Below, piece after piece: positions 53,430 to 62,061 of a stretch of 64,000 nt of DNA. The notes beneath the pieces were generated by a model. It made no database searches, had not been told where the DNA came from, and saw only the letters and a list, made by a program, of their open reading frames with translations. The position numbers and the translations under genes are program-made. This stretch comes from PALSA-911 sp963839645 (GTDB lineage: Bacteria > Pseudomonadota > Alphaproteobacteria > Acetobacterales > Acetobacteraceae): positions 248,001 to 312,000 of the forward strand of contig CAWIVZ010000001.1 of NCBI GenBank assembly GCA_963839645.1, written 5' to 3'. Every line of letters starts with the position of its first letter. The first letter of the stretch is position 1.

Positions 53430-55355
53430 CTACCCCCGCAGCCCAGCGGCGATGTCGTGGAACACCCGGGCCGGCAGGCCGCCGCCCTGGACGTTGCGCA
53501 TGGGGTGGTTGTCGTCGTTGCCGATCCACACCCCGATCAGGTTGCCGCCGCCGGCGCTGGTCCAGCCGATGAACCAGGCGTCGCGGAAGTCCTGGGTGGT
53601 GCCGGTCTTGCCGGCGACCATGGCGCCCGGGATGGCGGCGGCGCGGCCGGTGCCGCGGGCGACGACGGCGGAGAGCATGCGCACCATCATCCCGGCCTCG
53701 TCCGGCCCGATCACCTGTTCCGGCGGCTGGCGGGGTATGACGATTTTCCGGTGGTCGGCGGTGACCGCGTCCACGCCGTAGGGCGTGACCCGCATGCCGC
53801 CGTTGAAGAAGGTCGCGTAGGCGGCGGTCAGTTCCAGCAACCCGACCTCGCCGGTGCCCAGCGCCAGGGACGCATCGGGCGGCAGCTTGTCGGCGATCCC
53901 CAGGCTTTGCGCGACGGCGATCACCTTGCGTGGGCCGCCGGCCAGTTGCAGCAGGCGGACGGCCGCCGTGTTGACGGATTCCGCCAGCGCGTCCTCCACG
54001 GTGATCTCGCCGGCGAATTTCCGCTCGAAATTGGACGGGCTCCAGTTGCCGATGCGGATCGGCGCGTCCAGCACGGTGTCGGCCGGGGTGACGCCGGCCT
54101 GGATCGCGGCGAGGAAGACGAACGGCTTGAACGCGGAGCCTGGCTGGCGGCGGGCCAGCACGGCGCGGTTGTACGGGCTCTTGCGGTAGTCCCGCCCGCC
54201 GACCATGGCGCGCACCGCGCCGGTGGCGGGGTCCAGGATCACCACCGCGCCCTGGCTGGCGCCGGCGGCGGCGCCGGGACCGTCCAGAATCGCGGCCAGG
54301 CGGGATTGCGCGAGCTCCTGCAGCCGCAGATCCAGCGTGCTGCGCACGACGGCGTCGGCATTGGCGGGCACCAGGGTTTGCGCCTGCTCGGCGATCCAGT
54401 CCGCGTACCAGCCGGGCGAGGCGGGGGCGGCGAGAGCGAAGTTCATCTGGGCGGAGGCCTGGCGGGCCTGTTCCTGGGTGATCGCGCCGGTTTCCACCAT
54501 CGCCGCCAGCACCTCCCGCCCGCGGGCGGCCGCGGCGTCGGGGTTGGTGCGCGGGTTGAAGCGCGAGGGGGCGCGCGGCAGTCCGGCCAGCACGGCGGCC
54601 TGCCACAGCGTGACCTTGCGGGCGGAAACGCCGAAATACATCCGCGCCGCCGCATCCATCCCCCAGGCGCCGGAGCCGAGATAGACTCGGTTCAGCCAGA
54701 TCTCGAGGATCTCCCGCTTGGTGAAGCTGTGTTCCAGCCACAGGGTCAGCATCAGTTCCTGCACCTTGCGGCGGAAGGTGCGGGCGTTGGTCAGGAACAG
54801 GTTTTTGGCCACCTGCTGGGTGATGGTGGAGCCGCCCTGCACCACGTGGCCCGCCCGCAGATTGGTGTAGCTGGCGCGCAGCAGGCCGAACAGGTCGATG
54901 CCGGGATGGCTCCAGAACCGCCGGTCCTCCACCGAGACGGCGGCTGCGGGCAGATAGGCCGGCATGTCCGACAGGCGCAGCGGGTCGCCGATGACGTCGC
55001 CGAAGGTGGCGAGGACCTGGCCGCTGCGGTCCTGCAGGGTGAGGCTGGGGCGGCGGGCGGCATCGAGCGCGGCTTCCGGGCGCGGCAGGTCGCGGGCGAA
55101 CCAGAGCAGCATGGCGACCAGCGCCAGGCTGCCCCAGATCAGCGCGATGATGGACCAGGTGAGCCAGCGGACGCGCCGGCGCGGCCTGGCTTTCGTCGAC
55201 TTCGCCTCGGGCCTTCCGGTCTCCGGCCGCCGCGGCCCGGCGGGGCCGGACGGCCCCTCCGCGCGCGCGGCAGCGCCCCCGCTGTGTGCGTCTGGCGGGG
55301 CGGTCCGAGGGCAGGGCGCGGGGCGTTCGGGACATCCAGGATCCGGGTCTGACAC
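53430..55355 (-). CDS. Class A penicillin-binding protein (PBP1, bifunctional)
   Basis: An N-terminal Pro/Arg-rich cytoplasmic part and a membrane helix (WLTWSIIALIWGSLALVAML) precede the glycosyltransferase 51 domain (AVSVEDRRFWSHPGIDLFG, VVQGGSTITQQVAKNL). The transpeptidase domain carries GSAFKPF (SxxK), ESVNTAA (SxN) and VAGKTGTTQDF (KTG). The family builds and crosslinks peptidoglycan. The start is uncertain: GTG at 55355 is used, because a longer frame reaching 55481 overlaps the divergent gene start. Confidence 0.9.
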   Translation of the reverse strand: MSDPDPGCPERPAPCPRTAPPDAHSGGAAARAEGPSGPAGPRRPETGRPEAKSTKARPRRRVRWLTWSIIALIWGSLALVAMLLWFARDLPRPEAALDAARRPSLTLQDRSGQVLATFGDVIGDPLRLSDMPAYLPAAAVSVEDRRFWSHPGIDLFGLLRASYTNLRAGHVVQGGSTITQQVAKNLFLTNARTFRRKVQELMLTLWLEHSFTKREILEIWLNRVYLGSGAWGMDAAARMYFGVSARKVTLWQAAVLAGLPRAPSRFNPRTNPDAAAARGREVLAAMVETGAITQEQARQASAQMNFALAAPASPGWYADWIAEQAQTLVPANADAVVRSTLDLRLQELAQSRLAAILDGPGAAAGASQGAVVILDPATGAVRAMVGGRDYRKSPYNRAVLARRQPGSAFKPFVFLAAIQAGVTPADTVLDAPIRIGNWSPSNFERKFAGEITVEDALAESVNTAAVRLLQLAGGPRKVIAVAQSLGIADKLPPDASLALGTGEVGLLELTAAYATFFNGGMRVTPYGVDAVTADHRKIVIPRQPPEQVIGPDEAGMMVRMLSAVVARGTGRAAAIPGAMVAGKTGTTQDFRDAWFIGWTSAGGGNLIGVWIGNDDNHPMRNVQGGGLPARVFHDIAAGLRG

Positions 55356-55479
55356 CAGAAGTGTTAATGGAAGCCTTCCGTGTTGGGAAAGGCCGAGAAC
55401 GCACCGGCACTCCCACGCTTGCGGAGATGGCGTCGGCTGCGCAGACTCGCGCGCAATTGCGGCTGGAAAAGGGTTTGCC

Positions 55480-56391
55480 ATGAAGGGTCTGTTTATCGAC
55501 GCCGTCGATGCGCTGGCGGATGTCTATCACGCCAACAAGCTGCCCGGCGATCCGCCCGTGGACGTGAACGAACAGGCCGACATCCCGCCCGAGGCGCTGC
55601 CCGGGCTGCTCGCCGGCTATCAGTTCATCCTGAACGACCATACCCAGCTGCCGACCGCGACGATGGCGCGGTGCAAGGACCTGAAGCACGTGATCTTCCT
55701 GGGCACCGGCGCGCGCAGCTACATGAACCCCGAGGAACTGGCCGAACTCGGCATCACCGTGCACATCATCAAGGGCTACGGCGACATCGCCGTGGCCGAG
55801 CACGCGATCGCGCTGATGTGGGCGTCCGCGCGCGGGCTGGCGCGCATGGATGGCGGGCTGCGGCGCGGCGAGTGGATCCGCACCGAAGGACGGCAACTTA
55901 CCGGCAAGACCATCGGGCTGCTTGGCTTCGGCGGCATCGCCGAGCAGGTGGCGCGGATCGCCGGCGGTTCCGGGATGAAGGTGATCGCCTGGAACCGCAG
56001 CCCGAAGACGGCGCCGGGGGTGGAGTTCGTCGATCTGGACCGGCTGCTGGCGGAGAGCCATGTGCTGTCCGTGCACCTGCTGCTGAACGACGAGACGCGC
56101 GGCTTCCTGAGTGCTGCGCGGATCGCGCGCATGCGGCCGGGCGCGATACTGATCAACACCGCCCGCGGCGCTGTGGTGGACGAGGCGGCGATGATCGCGG
56201 CGCTGCGCTCCGGCCAGATCGGCCATGCCGGGCTGGACGTGTTCAACATCGAGCCGCTGCCGGCCGGGCACGAACTGACGACGCTGGACAACGTGACCCT
56301 GTCCGCGCACAGCGCCTTCCGCACCCCGGAAGCCAGCGACACGCTGATCCGCCGCGCGCTGGATATCGCCTGCGCCGTCGCGAAGGGCTAG
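55480..56391 (+). CDS. NAD-dependent D-2-hydroxyacid dehydrogenase
   Basis: The 303-residue protein has a substrate domain (MKGLFIDAVDALADVYHANK), KTIGLLGFGGIAEQVARIA (NAD fold), INTARGAVVDEAAMIAALR (catalytic Arg) and LDVFNIEPLPAGHELTTLDNVTLSAHSAF (Glu, His). Among such enzymes it is most like the short hydroxypyruvate/phosphoglycerate dehydrogenase-like group; the substrate is unknown. It ends 13 bases before tRNA-Leu. Confidence 0.86.
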   Translation: MKGLFIDAVDALADVYHANKLPGDPPVDVNEQADIPPEALPGLLAGYQFILNDHTQLPTATMARCKDLKHVIFLGTGARSYMNPEELAELGITVHIIKGYGDIAVAEHAIALMWASARGLARMDGGLRRGEWIRTEGRQLTGKTIGLLGFGGIAEQVARIAGGSGMKVIAWNRSPKTAPGVEFVDLDRLLAESHVLSVHLLLNDETRGFLSAARIARMRPGAILINTARGAVVDEAAMIAALRSGQIGHAGLDVFNIEPLPAGHELTTLDNVTLSAHSAFRTPEASDTLIRRALDIACAVAKG

Positions 56392-56404
56392 ATAGCCCCC
56401 CGTC

Positions 56405-56490
56405 GCCCGCCTGGCGGAATGGTAGACGCAGCGGACTTAAAATCCGCAGTCCTGTAGGGCGTGCCGGTTCGAGTCCGGCGGCGGGCACCA
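56405..56490 (+). tRNA. tRNA-Leu (anticodon TAA)
   Basis: The 86-base class II tRNA has acceptor GCCCGCC pairing with GGCGGGC, D-arm TGGCGGAATGGTAGACGCA, anticodon stem GCGGA/TCCGC around CTTAAAA (anticodon TAA), a long variable arm (AGTCCTGTAGGGCGT), and T-arm CCGGTTCGAGTCCGG. CCA is encoded. It reads the rare TTA codon. apt follows on the same strand. Confidence 0.95.
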
Positions 56491-56529
56491 GATTGTTGGC
56501 TTCTTTCCACCTTACAAGGCCGTCATCGC

Positions 56530-57045
56530 ATGGATCTCAAGGACCACATCCGGGGCATCCCGGATTTCCCCAAGCCGGGCATCCTGTTCTACGACATTTC
56601 CACCCTGCTGCGGCATGAGGATGCCTGGCAGGTGGCGATGGGGCGGATGGCCAAGGCGGTGCGCGTCTTTCAGCCGGACCTGATCGCCGGCGTGGAGAGC
56701 CGCGGCTTCCTGATCGCGGCGCCGCTGGCGTTGAAGCTGGGCTGCGGCTTTATCATGCTGCGCAAGCGCGGCAAGCTGCCCGGCCCGGTGATCGGCCTGG
56801 ACTACGCGCTGGAATACGGCACCGACCGGATCGAGGTGCAGGCCGACGCGGTGATCCCCGGCCAGCGCGTGGTGGTGGTGGACGACCTGCTGGCCACCGG
56901 CGGCACGATGGCGGCCGGGATCGAGCTGCTGCGCAAGGTCGGCGCCGAGGTGCCGGCCGCGGCGACGCTGATCGAGCTGACCTTCCTGAACGGGCGCAAG
57001 CGGCTCGACGTGCCGGTGGATACGCTGATCGCCTACGATTCCTGA
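56530..57045 (+). CDS. apt: Adenine phosphoribosyltransferase
   Basis: The 171-residue type I PRTase salvages adenine to AMP using PRPP. It has DHIRGIPDFPKPGILFYDIS, the adenine-specific GVESRGFLIAAPLA, and the PRPP-binding VVVVDDLLATGGTM. The first ATG after tRNA-Leu matches family length. Confidence 0.95.
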   Translation: MDLKDHIRGIPDFPKPGILFYDISTLLRHEDAWQVAMGRMAKAVRVFQPDLIAGVESRGFLIAAPLALKLGCGFIMLRKRGKLPGPVIGLDYALEYGTDRIEVQADAVIPGQRVVVVDDLLATGGTMAAGIELLRKVGAEVPAAATLIELTFLNGRKRLDVPVDTLIAYDS

Positions 57046-57155
57046 ACGGTTCCGCCTTCCGGCCCTGCCACGGTTTTGTCATCTGGCACGACTGGGGTAG
57101 GAATACCGGCTGGGACAGGCGGTGTGCCGCCGTTTCCCGTGCCGTGGGAGGCGAT

Positions 57156-58301
57156 ATGACCGACGCTCCGCTGGAGAACGGTCCGCTCGACGATCGGCGG
57201 ACTGGTCTGACCCGGCGCCGTCTGCTGGGAACCCTGGCTGGCCTGCCCGCGATCATCGCGGGCCCGGGCGGGCGGAGCTTGGCGGCCCCCACGCAAACCC
57301 TGGCCGGCCAGACCGCGGCGAGCCAGACCGCGCTGTCCTCCCCAACCGACATTACCGCCATGATCGCCGGGCCCGAGGGCGGCGGCACCGATACCTGGGC
57401 GCGGAGCATCCTGGCCGCGCTGTCGCAGACACTGCCGCCGGGTGCGAGGCTGCACAGTGTCGTCGCCGGCGCGGCCGATGGCGTTACCGGCGCCAACCAG
57501 TTCGAGGCGCGCGTGGCGCCGGACGGCGCGAGCCTGCTGGTGGTGCCCGGCACCGCGGCGCTGGCCTGGCTGGTCGGCGATCTCCGGGCGCAGTTCGATG
57601 TCGGGCACTGGGTTCCGGTAATGGCCGGCGTCTGCTCCGGCGTGGTGGCGCTGCGCGGCGGGACGGCGGCGCTGGCACCGGCGCGGAAAATCCGCATCGC
57701 CACGGCGTCGCCGGCCGGGCCCGAACTGGCCGCGCTGCTGGCGGTGGACCTGCTGGGCGCGCAGCCGGTGGCGGTTCCGGGCCTGATGGACGTTACCTCA
57801 GTGCATGCCGCGCTGGCGAAGGGCGGTGTCGACGGGGTCCTGCTGCGCGGGCGCAAGCTGGCGGAGCAGGTAGAGGCGGTGAACCGCCTCGGCCTGCAGC
57901 CCGTCTTCGGGCTGGGCCTGCTGAACGAGAGCGGCAACGCGGTGCGCGATCCCCGGTTCCCGAACCTGCCGGAATTTTCCGAAGTGCTGACGGCGTCGCG
58001 CCCGCAAGCCGCGTCCGGCCCGCTGTTCGATGGCTGGCGGGCGATCGCTGCGGCGACGCGGCTGGAATTCGCCGTTGTGCTGCCGCAGCTCACGCCGGCT
58101 GCGCTGGTCGCACAATGGCGCCGGGCCGGCAGCGAGGCGGCGACGGTACCAGCTCTGGCCAACCTGGCGTCCGAGCAGATGGTCCGCGTTCTCGGCGGCG
58201 CGGCCGGCGCGGTGGAGATCGCGGCGGTGGCGGCGGAGGCCCGCGCCTTGCTCGAACTGCGGCGCTGGCTGGGAGCGCGCCTGAACTGGCATCCGAGTTA
58301 G
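57156..58301 (+). CDS. Periplasmic tripartite tricarboxylate-type (Bug) binding protein
   Basis: The 381-residue protein has a Tat-like leader LTRRRLLGTLAGLPAIIAGP. The body resembles Bug/TctC receptors (MIAGPEGGGTDTWARSILAAL, VVAGAADGVTGANQFEA). No TctA/TctB membrane genes are next to it, as is common for orphan Bug proteins. A GGGAGG lies four bases before the ATG. Ligand unknown. Confidence 0.65.
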   Translation: MTDAPLENGPLDDRRTGLTRRRLLGTLAGLPAIIAGPGGRSLAAPTQTLAGQTAASQTALSSPTDITAMIAGPEGGGTDTWARSILAALSQTLPPGARLHSVVAGAADGVTGANQFEARVAPDGASLLVVPGTAALAWLVGDLRAQFDVGHWVPVMAGVCSGVVALRGGTAALAPARKIRIATASPAGPELAALLAVDLLGAQPVAVPGLMDVTSVHAALAKGGVDGVLLRGRKLAEQVEAVNRLGLQPVFGLGLLNESGNAVRDPRFPNLPEFSEVLTASRPQAASGPLFDGWRAIAAATRLEFAVVLPQLTPAALVAQWRRAGSEAATVPALANLASEQMVRVLGGAAGAVEIAAVAAEARALLELRRWLGARLNWHPS

Positions 58302-58370
58302 GGCATGGTCACGGTGCATTAAGGATTGGTCGCTATTTTGCGACAACCTCCCCTTGTCAGGCACCCTCCC

Positions 58371-58703
58371 ATGCCGAACGACCTGACTATCCGTCCGATC
58401 GCCCCATCCGCACCGGAGCCCGCTTCCGGGACTGCCGCGCAGACGGCCCAGGCACTGCCCGAGGAGGCGGCGCCGCAAACGGCCATGCACCCGGACGCCA
58501 TGCCCAACCCGACATTGCGGCTGGACCAGACGCTGGGAATGGTCGTGATCGAGTTCCACAACAGCGCGGGCAGCGTCACCAGCTCGATCCCCGGGCAGCG
58601 GCAACTGGATGCGTACCGGATGGCCCGCGAACTGGATAACGCACCCGACACAGCCCCCGGCACCGCCCCGCCCGTTCACCCATCGGCAACCCGCACCGTC
58701 TAG
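58371..58703 (+). CDS. FlaG-like small protein, 110 aa
   Basis: A disordered Pro/Ala-rich N-terminus is followed by NPTLRLDQTLGMVVIEFHNS AGSVTSSIPGQRQLDAYRM. The beta-strand layout and IP-x-x-x-x-L ending resemble flagellar FlaG proteins, though weakly. There are no flagellar genes in the window. I take it as a small soluble protein with a FlaG-like domain, low certainty. Palindrome B3 follows. Confidence 0.45.
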   Translation: MPNDLTIRPIAPSAPEPASGTAAQTAQALPEEAAPQTAMHPDAMPNPTLRLDQTLGMVVIEFHNSAGSVTSSIPGQRQLDAYRMARELDNAPDTAPGTAPPVHPSATRTV

Positions 58704-58730
58704 CCTTCGGGTTTGGCGTGGACCGGAAGC

Positions 58731-58980
58731 AGGCAAGATTGGGGCTTTGCCCCAAACCCCAGGAGGGGCTCTGCCCCTCCACCCCGCAAGGGAACTTGTT
58801 CCCTTGACCCTGTTTGGTTTGGTTTGTTGGGAAAGGGGGCATAACCGACGTAGCCGTTGATCGGCTTCGGCATGCCCCCTTTCCCAACAAACCCGTCCAT
58901 GGGGTTGAGGGGACGAGTCCCCTCACGGGTGCAGGGCAGCGCCCTGCCGGGGTCTGGGGCGGAGCCCCAGCCTTGCTTGC
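58731..58980 (+). repeat. Family B palindromic intergenic element, copy B3
   Basis: Same order of hairpins as B2: GGGGCTTTGCCCC, GGAGGGGCTCTGCCCCTCC, AAGGGAACTTGTTCCCTT, central stem TTTGTTGGGAAAGGGGGC / GCCCCCTTTCCCAACAAA, then TGAGGGGACGAGTCCCCTCA and TGGGGCGGAGCCCCA. The loop (58839-58877) is the reverse complement of the B2 loop with a few changes, while the flanking arms keep the same orientation. Confidence 0.88.
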
Positions 58981-59013
58981 CACCAGGGTCCGCGCCCAAA
59001 CCCGGAGGCTGGA

Positions 59014-59961
59014 ATGGCGCGGTTGTTGTTGGCGGATCGTGTGAAGGGGCGCGGGGACAGTTTTCTGGCGCCGCTTATTCCCGTGCTGGAGCGGGAGCAT
59101 GAGGTAAGGTTTGTCTCGCTCGGTCCCGGGGCGGCGTTGGCCGAGGCGATAGGCTGGGCGGATGTCGTTTGGCTGGAGTGGTGCTGGGATCACGCGGTCT
59201 GGGCGGCCCGATCGGATGTCCTGCGCGGCCGGCCCTGCATCGTGCGGCTGCATTCGATCGAGGCGTTGCAGACCGATTTTCCGGCACGTGTGGACTGGTC
59301 GGTGGTGGATCGGCTGGTCGTCGTGGGCGAGGACATGGCCGGCCTGGTGCGGGAGCGGTTTCCGACCGCCGCGGACGTGGCGATGGAGATCATTCCCAAC
59401 GGCATCGACATGGCGCGGTTCGGGCCGTCGGAGCGCCTGAACCGCTACCGGGTCGGCTGGGTCGGGCATGTGGAGCCGAAGAAGAATCCCATGCTGCTGC
59501 TGCAGATCGCGCACCGGCTGCGCCAGCTCGATCCGCGCTACAGCTTTCACGTCGCCGGGGCGTTCACGGATTTGCGGACCGGCCGGTATCTGCAGCGGAT
59601 GATCCCGGCCCTGGGGCTGGGCGGGGCGATCGAGTTCGCCGGAGCGGTGGCGGACATGCCCGGCTGGTACGCCGACAAAGGCGTGCTGCTGTCGACGACG
59701 ATGTATGAAAGTTTCGGCCTGAATATCGGCGAGGCGATGGCGGTGGGGGCGTTCCCCGTCATCCATGACTTCCCGGGCGCCGAACGGCTTTGGCCGGCGG
59801 AATGTCTGTTCGCCAGCGTGGAGGACGCGGTGGCGCTGATCCGCGCCGGCCGGCCCGGTCTATACCGGGACTGGGTGGGTAAGCGCTACGGGTTGGACCG
59901 GCAGGCCGGCGCGGTGTTGGCCTTGGTCACGGAACTGACCCGGTCAGCCGCCCTTACCTAG
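59014..59961 (+). CDS. Glycosyltransferase family 4-like protein
   Basis: The 315-residue GT-B-fold protein has VVVGEDMAGLVRERF, IIPNGIDMARFGPSERL, VGWVGHVEPKKNPMLLL, and LLSTTMYESFGLNIGEAMAVGAFPVI, the family E-x7-E. A retaining glycosyltransferase with a nucleotide-sugar donor is expected; the acceptor is unknown. A GGAGG lies five bases before the ATG. Its 3' end overlaps the convergent SPFH gene by 18 bases. Confidence 0.85.
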   Translation: MARLLLADRVKGRGDSFLAPLIPVLEREHEVRFVSLGPGAALAEAIGWADVVWLEWCWDHAVWAARSDVLRGRPCIVRLHSIEALQTDFPARVDWSVVDRLVVVGEDMAGLVRERFPTAADVAMEIIPNGIDMARFGPSERLNRYRVGWVGHVEPKKNPMLLLQIAHRLRQLDPRYSFHVAGAFTDLRTGRYLQRMIPALGLGGAIEFAGAVADMPGWYADKGVLLSTTMYESFGLNIGEAMAVGAFPVIHDFPGAERLWPAECLFASVEDAVALIRAGRPGLYRDWVGKRYGLDRQAGAVLALVTELTRSAALT

Positions 59962-60735
59962 CGCCTGGGTAAACGCCGCCACCGCGCCGAGGCTGGAGGC
60001 CATGTCAGTGGGGATCAGCACCGTGGCGCCGCGTTCCTTGTTCATCTCGTACAACAGGTTCATCTGCCGCAGCTGCAGCGCGACGGGGTCGCGGCCGTAG
60101 ATCGCCGCGGCCGCCAGCACCTGTGCCGCGATTTCCCGCTCGGCCGAGGCCAGGGTGACGCGGGCGTCCTTTTCGCGTTCCGCCTGCGCCTGGCGGCTCA
60201 TGGCATCCTGCAGTTCGCGCGGTATGGAGACGTCCTTGATCTCGACGCTGCGGATGGTGACGCCCCAACTTTCGGTCTTTTCGCTGATCGTCTGGCGCAG
60301 CCGCTCATCGGCGGATTTGCGGTCCGACAGCAGACGGGACAGGTCGGTGGCGCCGATCATCTCGCGCAGGCTGGTCTGGGCGACGCGCTCGATCGCCTGC
60401 TGGTAGTTGGTGATGCGAACGGCGACGTATTCGGCGTTCGCCACCTGCCAGAACACGATGGCATCGACGCCGACGGCGACGGTATCGCGGGTGAGCGCCT
60501 GTTCGGCGACGATGGTGGTGGTCTGGATGCGCATGTCGACCACCTGGGCGACGCGATCGAGGATCGGGATCAGCAGATAGAGGCCGGGACCGCGCACGCC
60601 GGTAAAGCGGCCCAGTCGGAGCACCACGGAGCGCTGCCATTCATTGGCAATGCGGATGGAACGGAACAGGATCACCAGCAGGATGACCGCGCCTATGATC
60701 AGGAAGAGCAGGGTCGGTGAAGGAAGATTTTCCAT
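59944..60735 (-). CDS. SPFH/Band-7 membrane protein (stomatin/slipin-like)
   Basis: The 263-residue protein begins MENLPSPTLLFLIIGAVILL (membrane anchor). The SPFH domain follows (IANEWQRSVVLRLGRFTGVRGPGLYLLIPILDRV, TRDTVAVGVDAIVFWQVAN, DAMSRQAQAEREKDARVTLASAEREIAAQVLAAAA). Slipins scaffold membrane microdomains; the usual NfeD partner gene is not adjacent. Confidence 0.9.
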   Translation of the reverse strand: MENLPSPTLLFLIIGAVILLVILFRSIRIANEWQRSVVLRLGRFTGVRGPGLYLLIPILDRVAQVVDMRIQTTTIVAEQALTRDTVAVGVDAIVFWQVANAEYVAVRITNYQQAIERVAQTSLREMIGATDLSRLLSDRKSADERLRQTISEKTESWGVTIRSVEIKDVSIPRELQDAMSRQAQAEREKDARVTLASAEREIAAQVLAAAAIYGRDPVALQLRQMNLLYEMNKERGATVLIPTDMASSLGAVAAFTQALGKGG

Positions 60736-60797
60736 GGCGCCGTTTCCCGCGTTATTTCGTCGGGACCATACGCGATATTTCGCGTACGCGCCGCTGG

Positions 60798-61157
60798 TTA
60801 ATCGGGTGCCGGGCCGGACAGGTTCGCGAGCGCGGCGACGTGCTTCTTGGCCGCGGCGGCCGTTGCTGCCTCGATGGCGCGGTAATGCGCGACCACCGCC
60901 TCGCCGGCCAGGGTGAGCGTGGCGCCGCCACCGCCGCTGCCGCCGGCGGCGGTAGTGACGACCGGGATGCCGAGGGTGCGGTTGAGATCCTCCACCAGTT
61001 CCCAGGCGCGGCGGTAGGACATGCGCAGCGCCCGCCCGGCCGCCGAGATGGAGCCGGTGCGGGCGATCGCCTCCAACAGCAGCACCTTGCCTGGGCCGAT
61101 CCGGGCGCCGGAGGCGAGGTCGATGCGGATGCTGAGCTTGTGGCTGGGTTCGGGCAT
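60798..61157 (-). CDS. modE: ModE-type winged-helix regulator, DNA-binding domain only
   Basis: The 119-residue protein has the LysR-like/ModE N-terminal wHTH (GPGKVLLLEAIARTGSISAAGRALRMSYRRAWELVEDLN). It ends without the molybdate-binding TOBE (MOP) pair of full-length ModE. A TOBE-like region is present in ModC of the same locus instead. It is divergent from modABC, with an operator-like site between. Molybdate sensing by this protein is therefore not self-evident. Confidence 0.85.
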   Translation of the reverse strand: MPEPSHKLSIRIDLASGARIGPGKVLLLEAIARTGSISAAGRALRMSYRRAWELVEDLNRTLGIPVVTTAAGGSGGGGATLTLAGEAVVAHYRAIEAATAAAAKKHVAALANLSGPAPD

Positions 61158-61236
61158 GCGCGCCTAGCCAAACATGCCCGATGGCTGGGATCAACTTCGC
61201 CGTTCGCGCGGTTGATTTGCCTGCGGCGGCGCTCGG

Positions 61237-61260
61237 CGATATTGTCATCTGGATATAACG
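61237..61260 (+). promoter_or_regulatory. ModE-box-like operator before modA
   Basis: The stretch opens CGATATTGTC and closes ATATAACG, 12 bases upstream of the modA ATG. This resembles the E. coli ModE box (imperfect palindrome of CGTTATATT and TACATAACG type). It lies between modE and modABC. Molybdate-bound ModE represses modABC in E. coli; the same is inferred here. Confidence 0.6.
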
Positions 61261-61271
61261 GAGTTTGTCCC

Positions 61272-62057
61272 ATGCGCCTTCGACTTGTGCTGCTGCTGTT
61301 GGCCCTGCTGGTCCCCCGCATCGCGGCGGCGGCAGATCTGACCGTGTTCGCGGCGGCCAGCCTGACCGACGCGCTGAAGGATGTCGCCGCCGCCTGGGTC
61401 GCCAAGGGGCATGCCGCGCCGGTGCTGTCGTTCGGCGCCAGCTCCACCCTGGCGCGGCAGATCGAACAGGGCGCCGGGGCCAATCTTTTCGCCTCCGCCG
61501 ATACGAAATGGATGGACGAACTCGCCAGCCGGAACCTGATCGTGCCGGAGACGCGGCAGGAATTTCTGGGCAACAGCCTGGTGCTGGTGGTTCCGGCCGA
61601 CCGGGTGGGCAAGGACGGGGCCCGCAAGATCGAAATCAGTCCAGGCTTCGACCTGCTGTCCCTGCTGGGGCCGGACGGCCGGCTGGCCACCGGCGATCCC
61701 GCGCATGTGCCGGTGGGCATCTATGCCGAACAGGCGCTGCGCCGGCTGGGCGTCTGGGCGCTGGCGGAGCCGCGACTGGCGCGGGCGGAAAACGTGCGCG
61801 CCGCGTTGCTGCTGGTGCAGCGGGGAGAGGCGCCGGCCGGCATCGTGTATTCGACCGACGCGGCGGCAACCGCTCATGCCCTGAGCGGCGGCGTGGCGGT
61901 GGCGGGGATTTTCCCGGAAAATAGCCACGACCGCATCACCTACCCGTTCGCCGTGACCCGCGCCGGCGACACGCCGGAAGCACGGGCGCTGCTGGCCTTC
62001 CTGGCGGGGCCGGAAGCGCGCGAGATCTTCGCCCGGCGCGGATTTCAGGTGGAGTAG
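61272..62057 (+). CDS. modA: Molybdate ABC transporter substrate-binding protein
   Basis: The 261-residue precursor has a signal peptide MRLRLVLLLLALLVPRIAAAA. The ModA fold follows: DLTVFAAASLTDALKDVAAAW, LSFGASSTLARQIEQGAGANLFASADTKWMD and NSLVLVVPAD. The Ser and Val/Tyr oxyanion ligands sit in ASSTLA and SADTKW. It binds molybdate or tungstate in the periplasm. Confidence 0.94.
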   Translation: MRLRLVLLLLALLVPRIAAAADLTVFAAASLTDALKDVAAAWVAKGHAAPVLSFGASSTLARQIEQGAGANLFASADTKWMDELASRNLIVPETRQEFLGNSLVLVVPADRVGKDGARKIEISPGFDLLSLLGPDGRLATGDPAHVPVGIYAEQALRRLGVWALAEPRLARAENVRAALLLVQRGEAPAGIVYSTDAAATAHALSGGVAVAGIFPENSHDRITYPFAVTRAGDTPEARALLAFLAGPEAREIFARRGFQVE

Positions 62058-62061
62058 CCGC

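Noticed and set aside
53430..55481. PBP1 start at 55481
   Set aside because: It would overlap the start of the divergent hydroxyacid dehydrogenase, and the added residues look like translated non-coding sequence.
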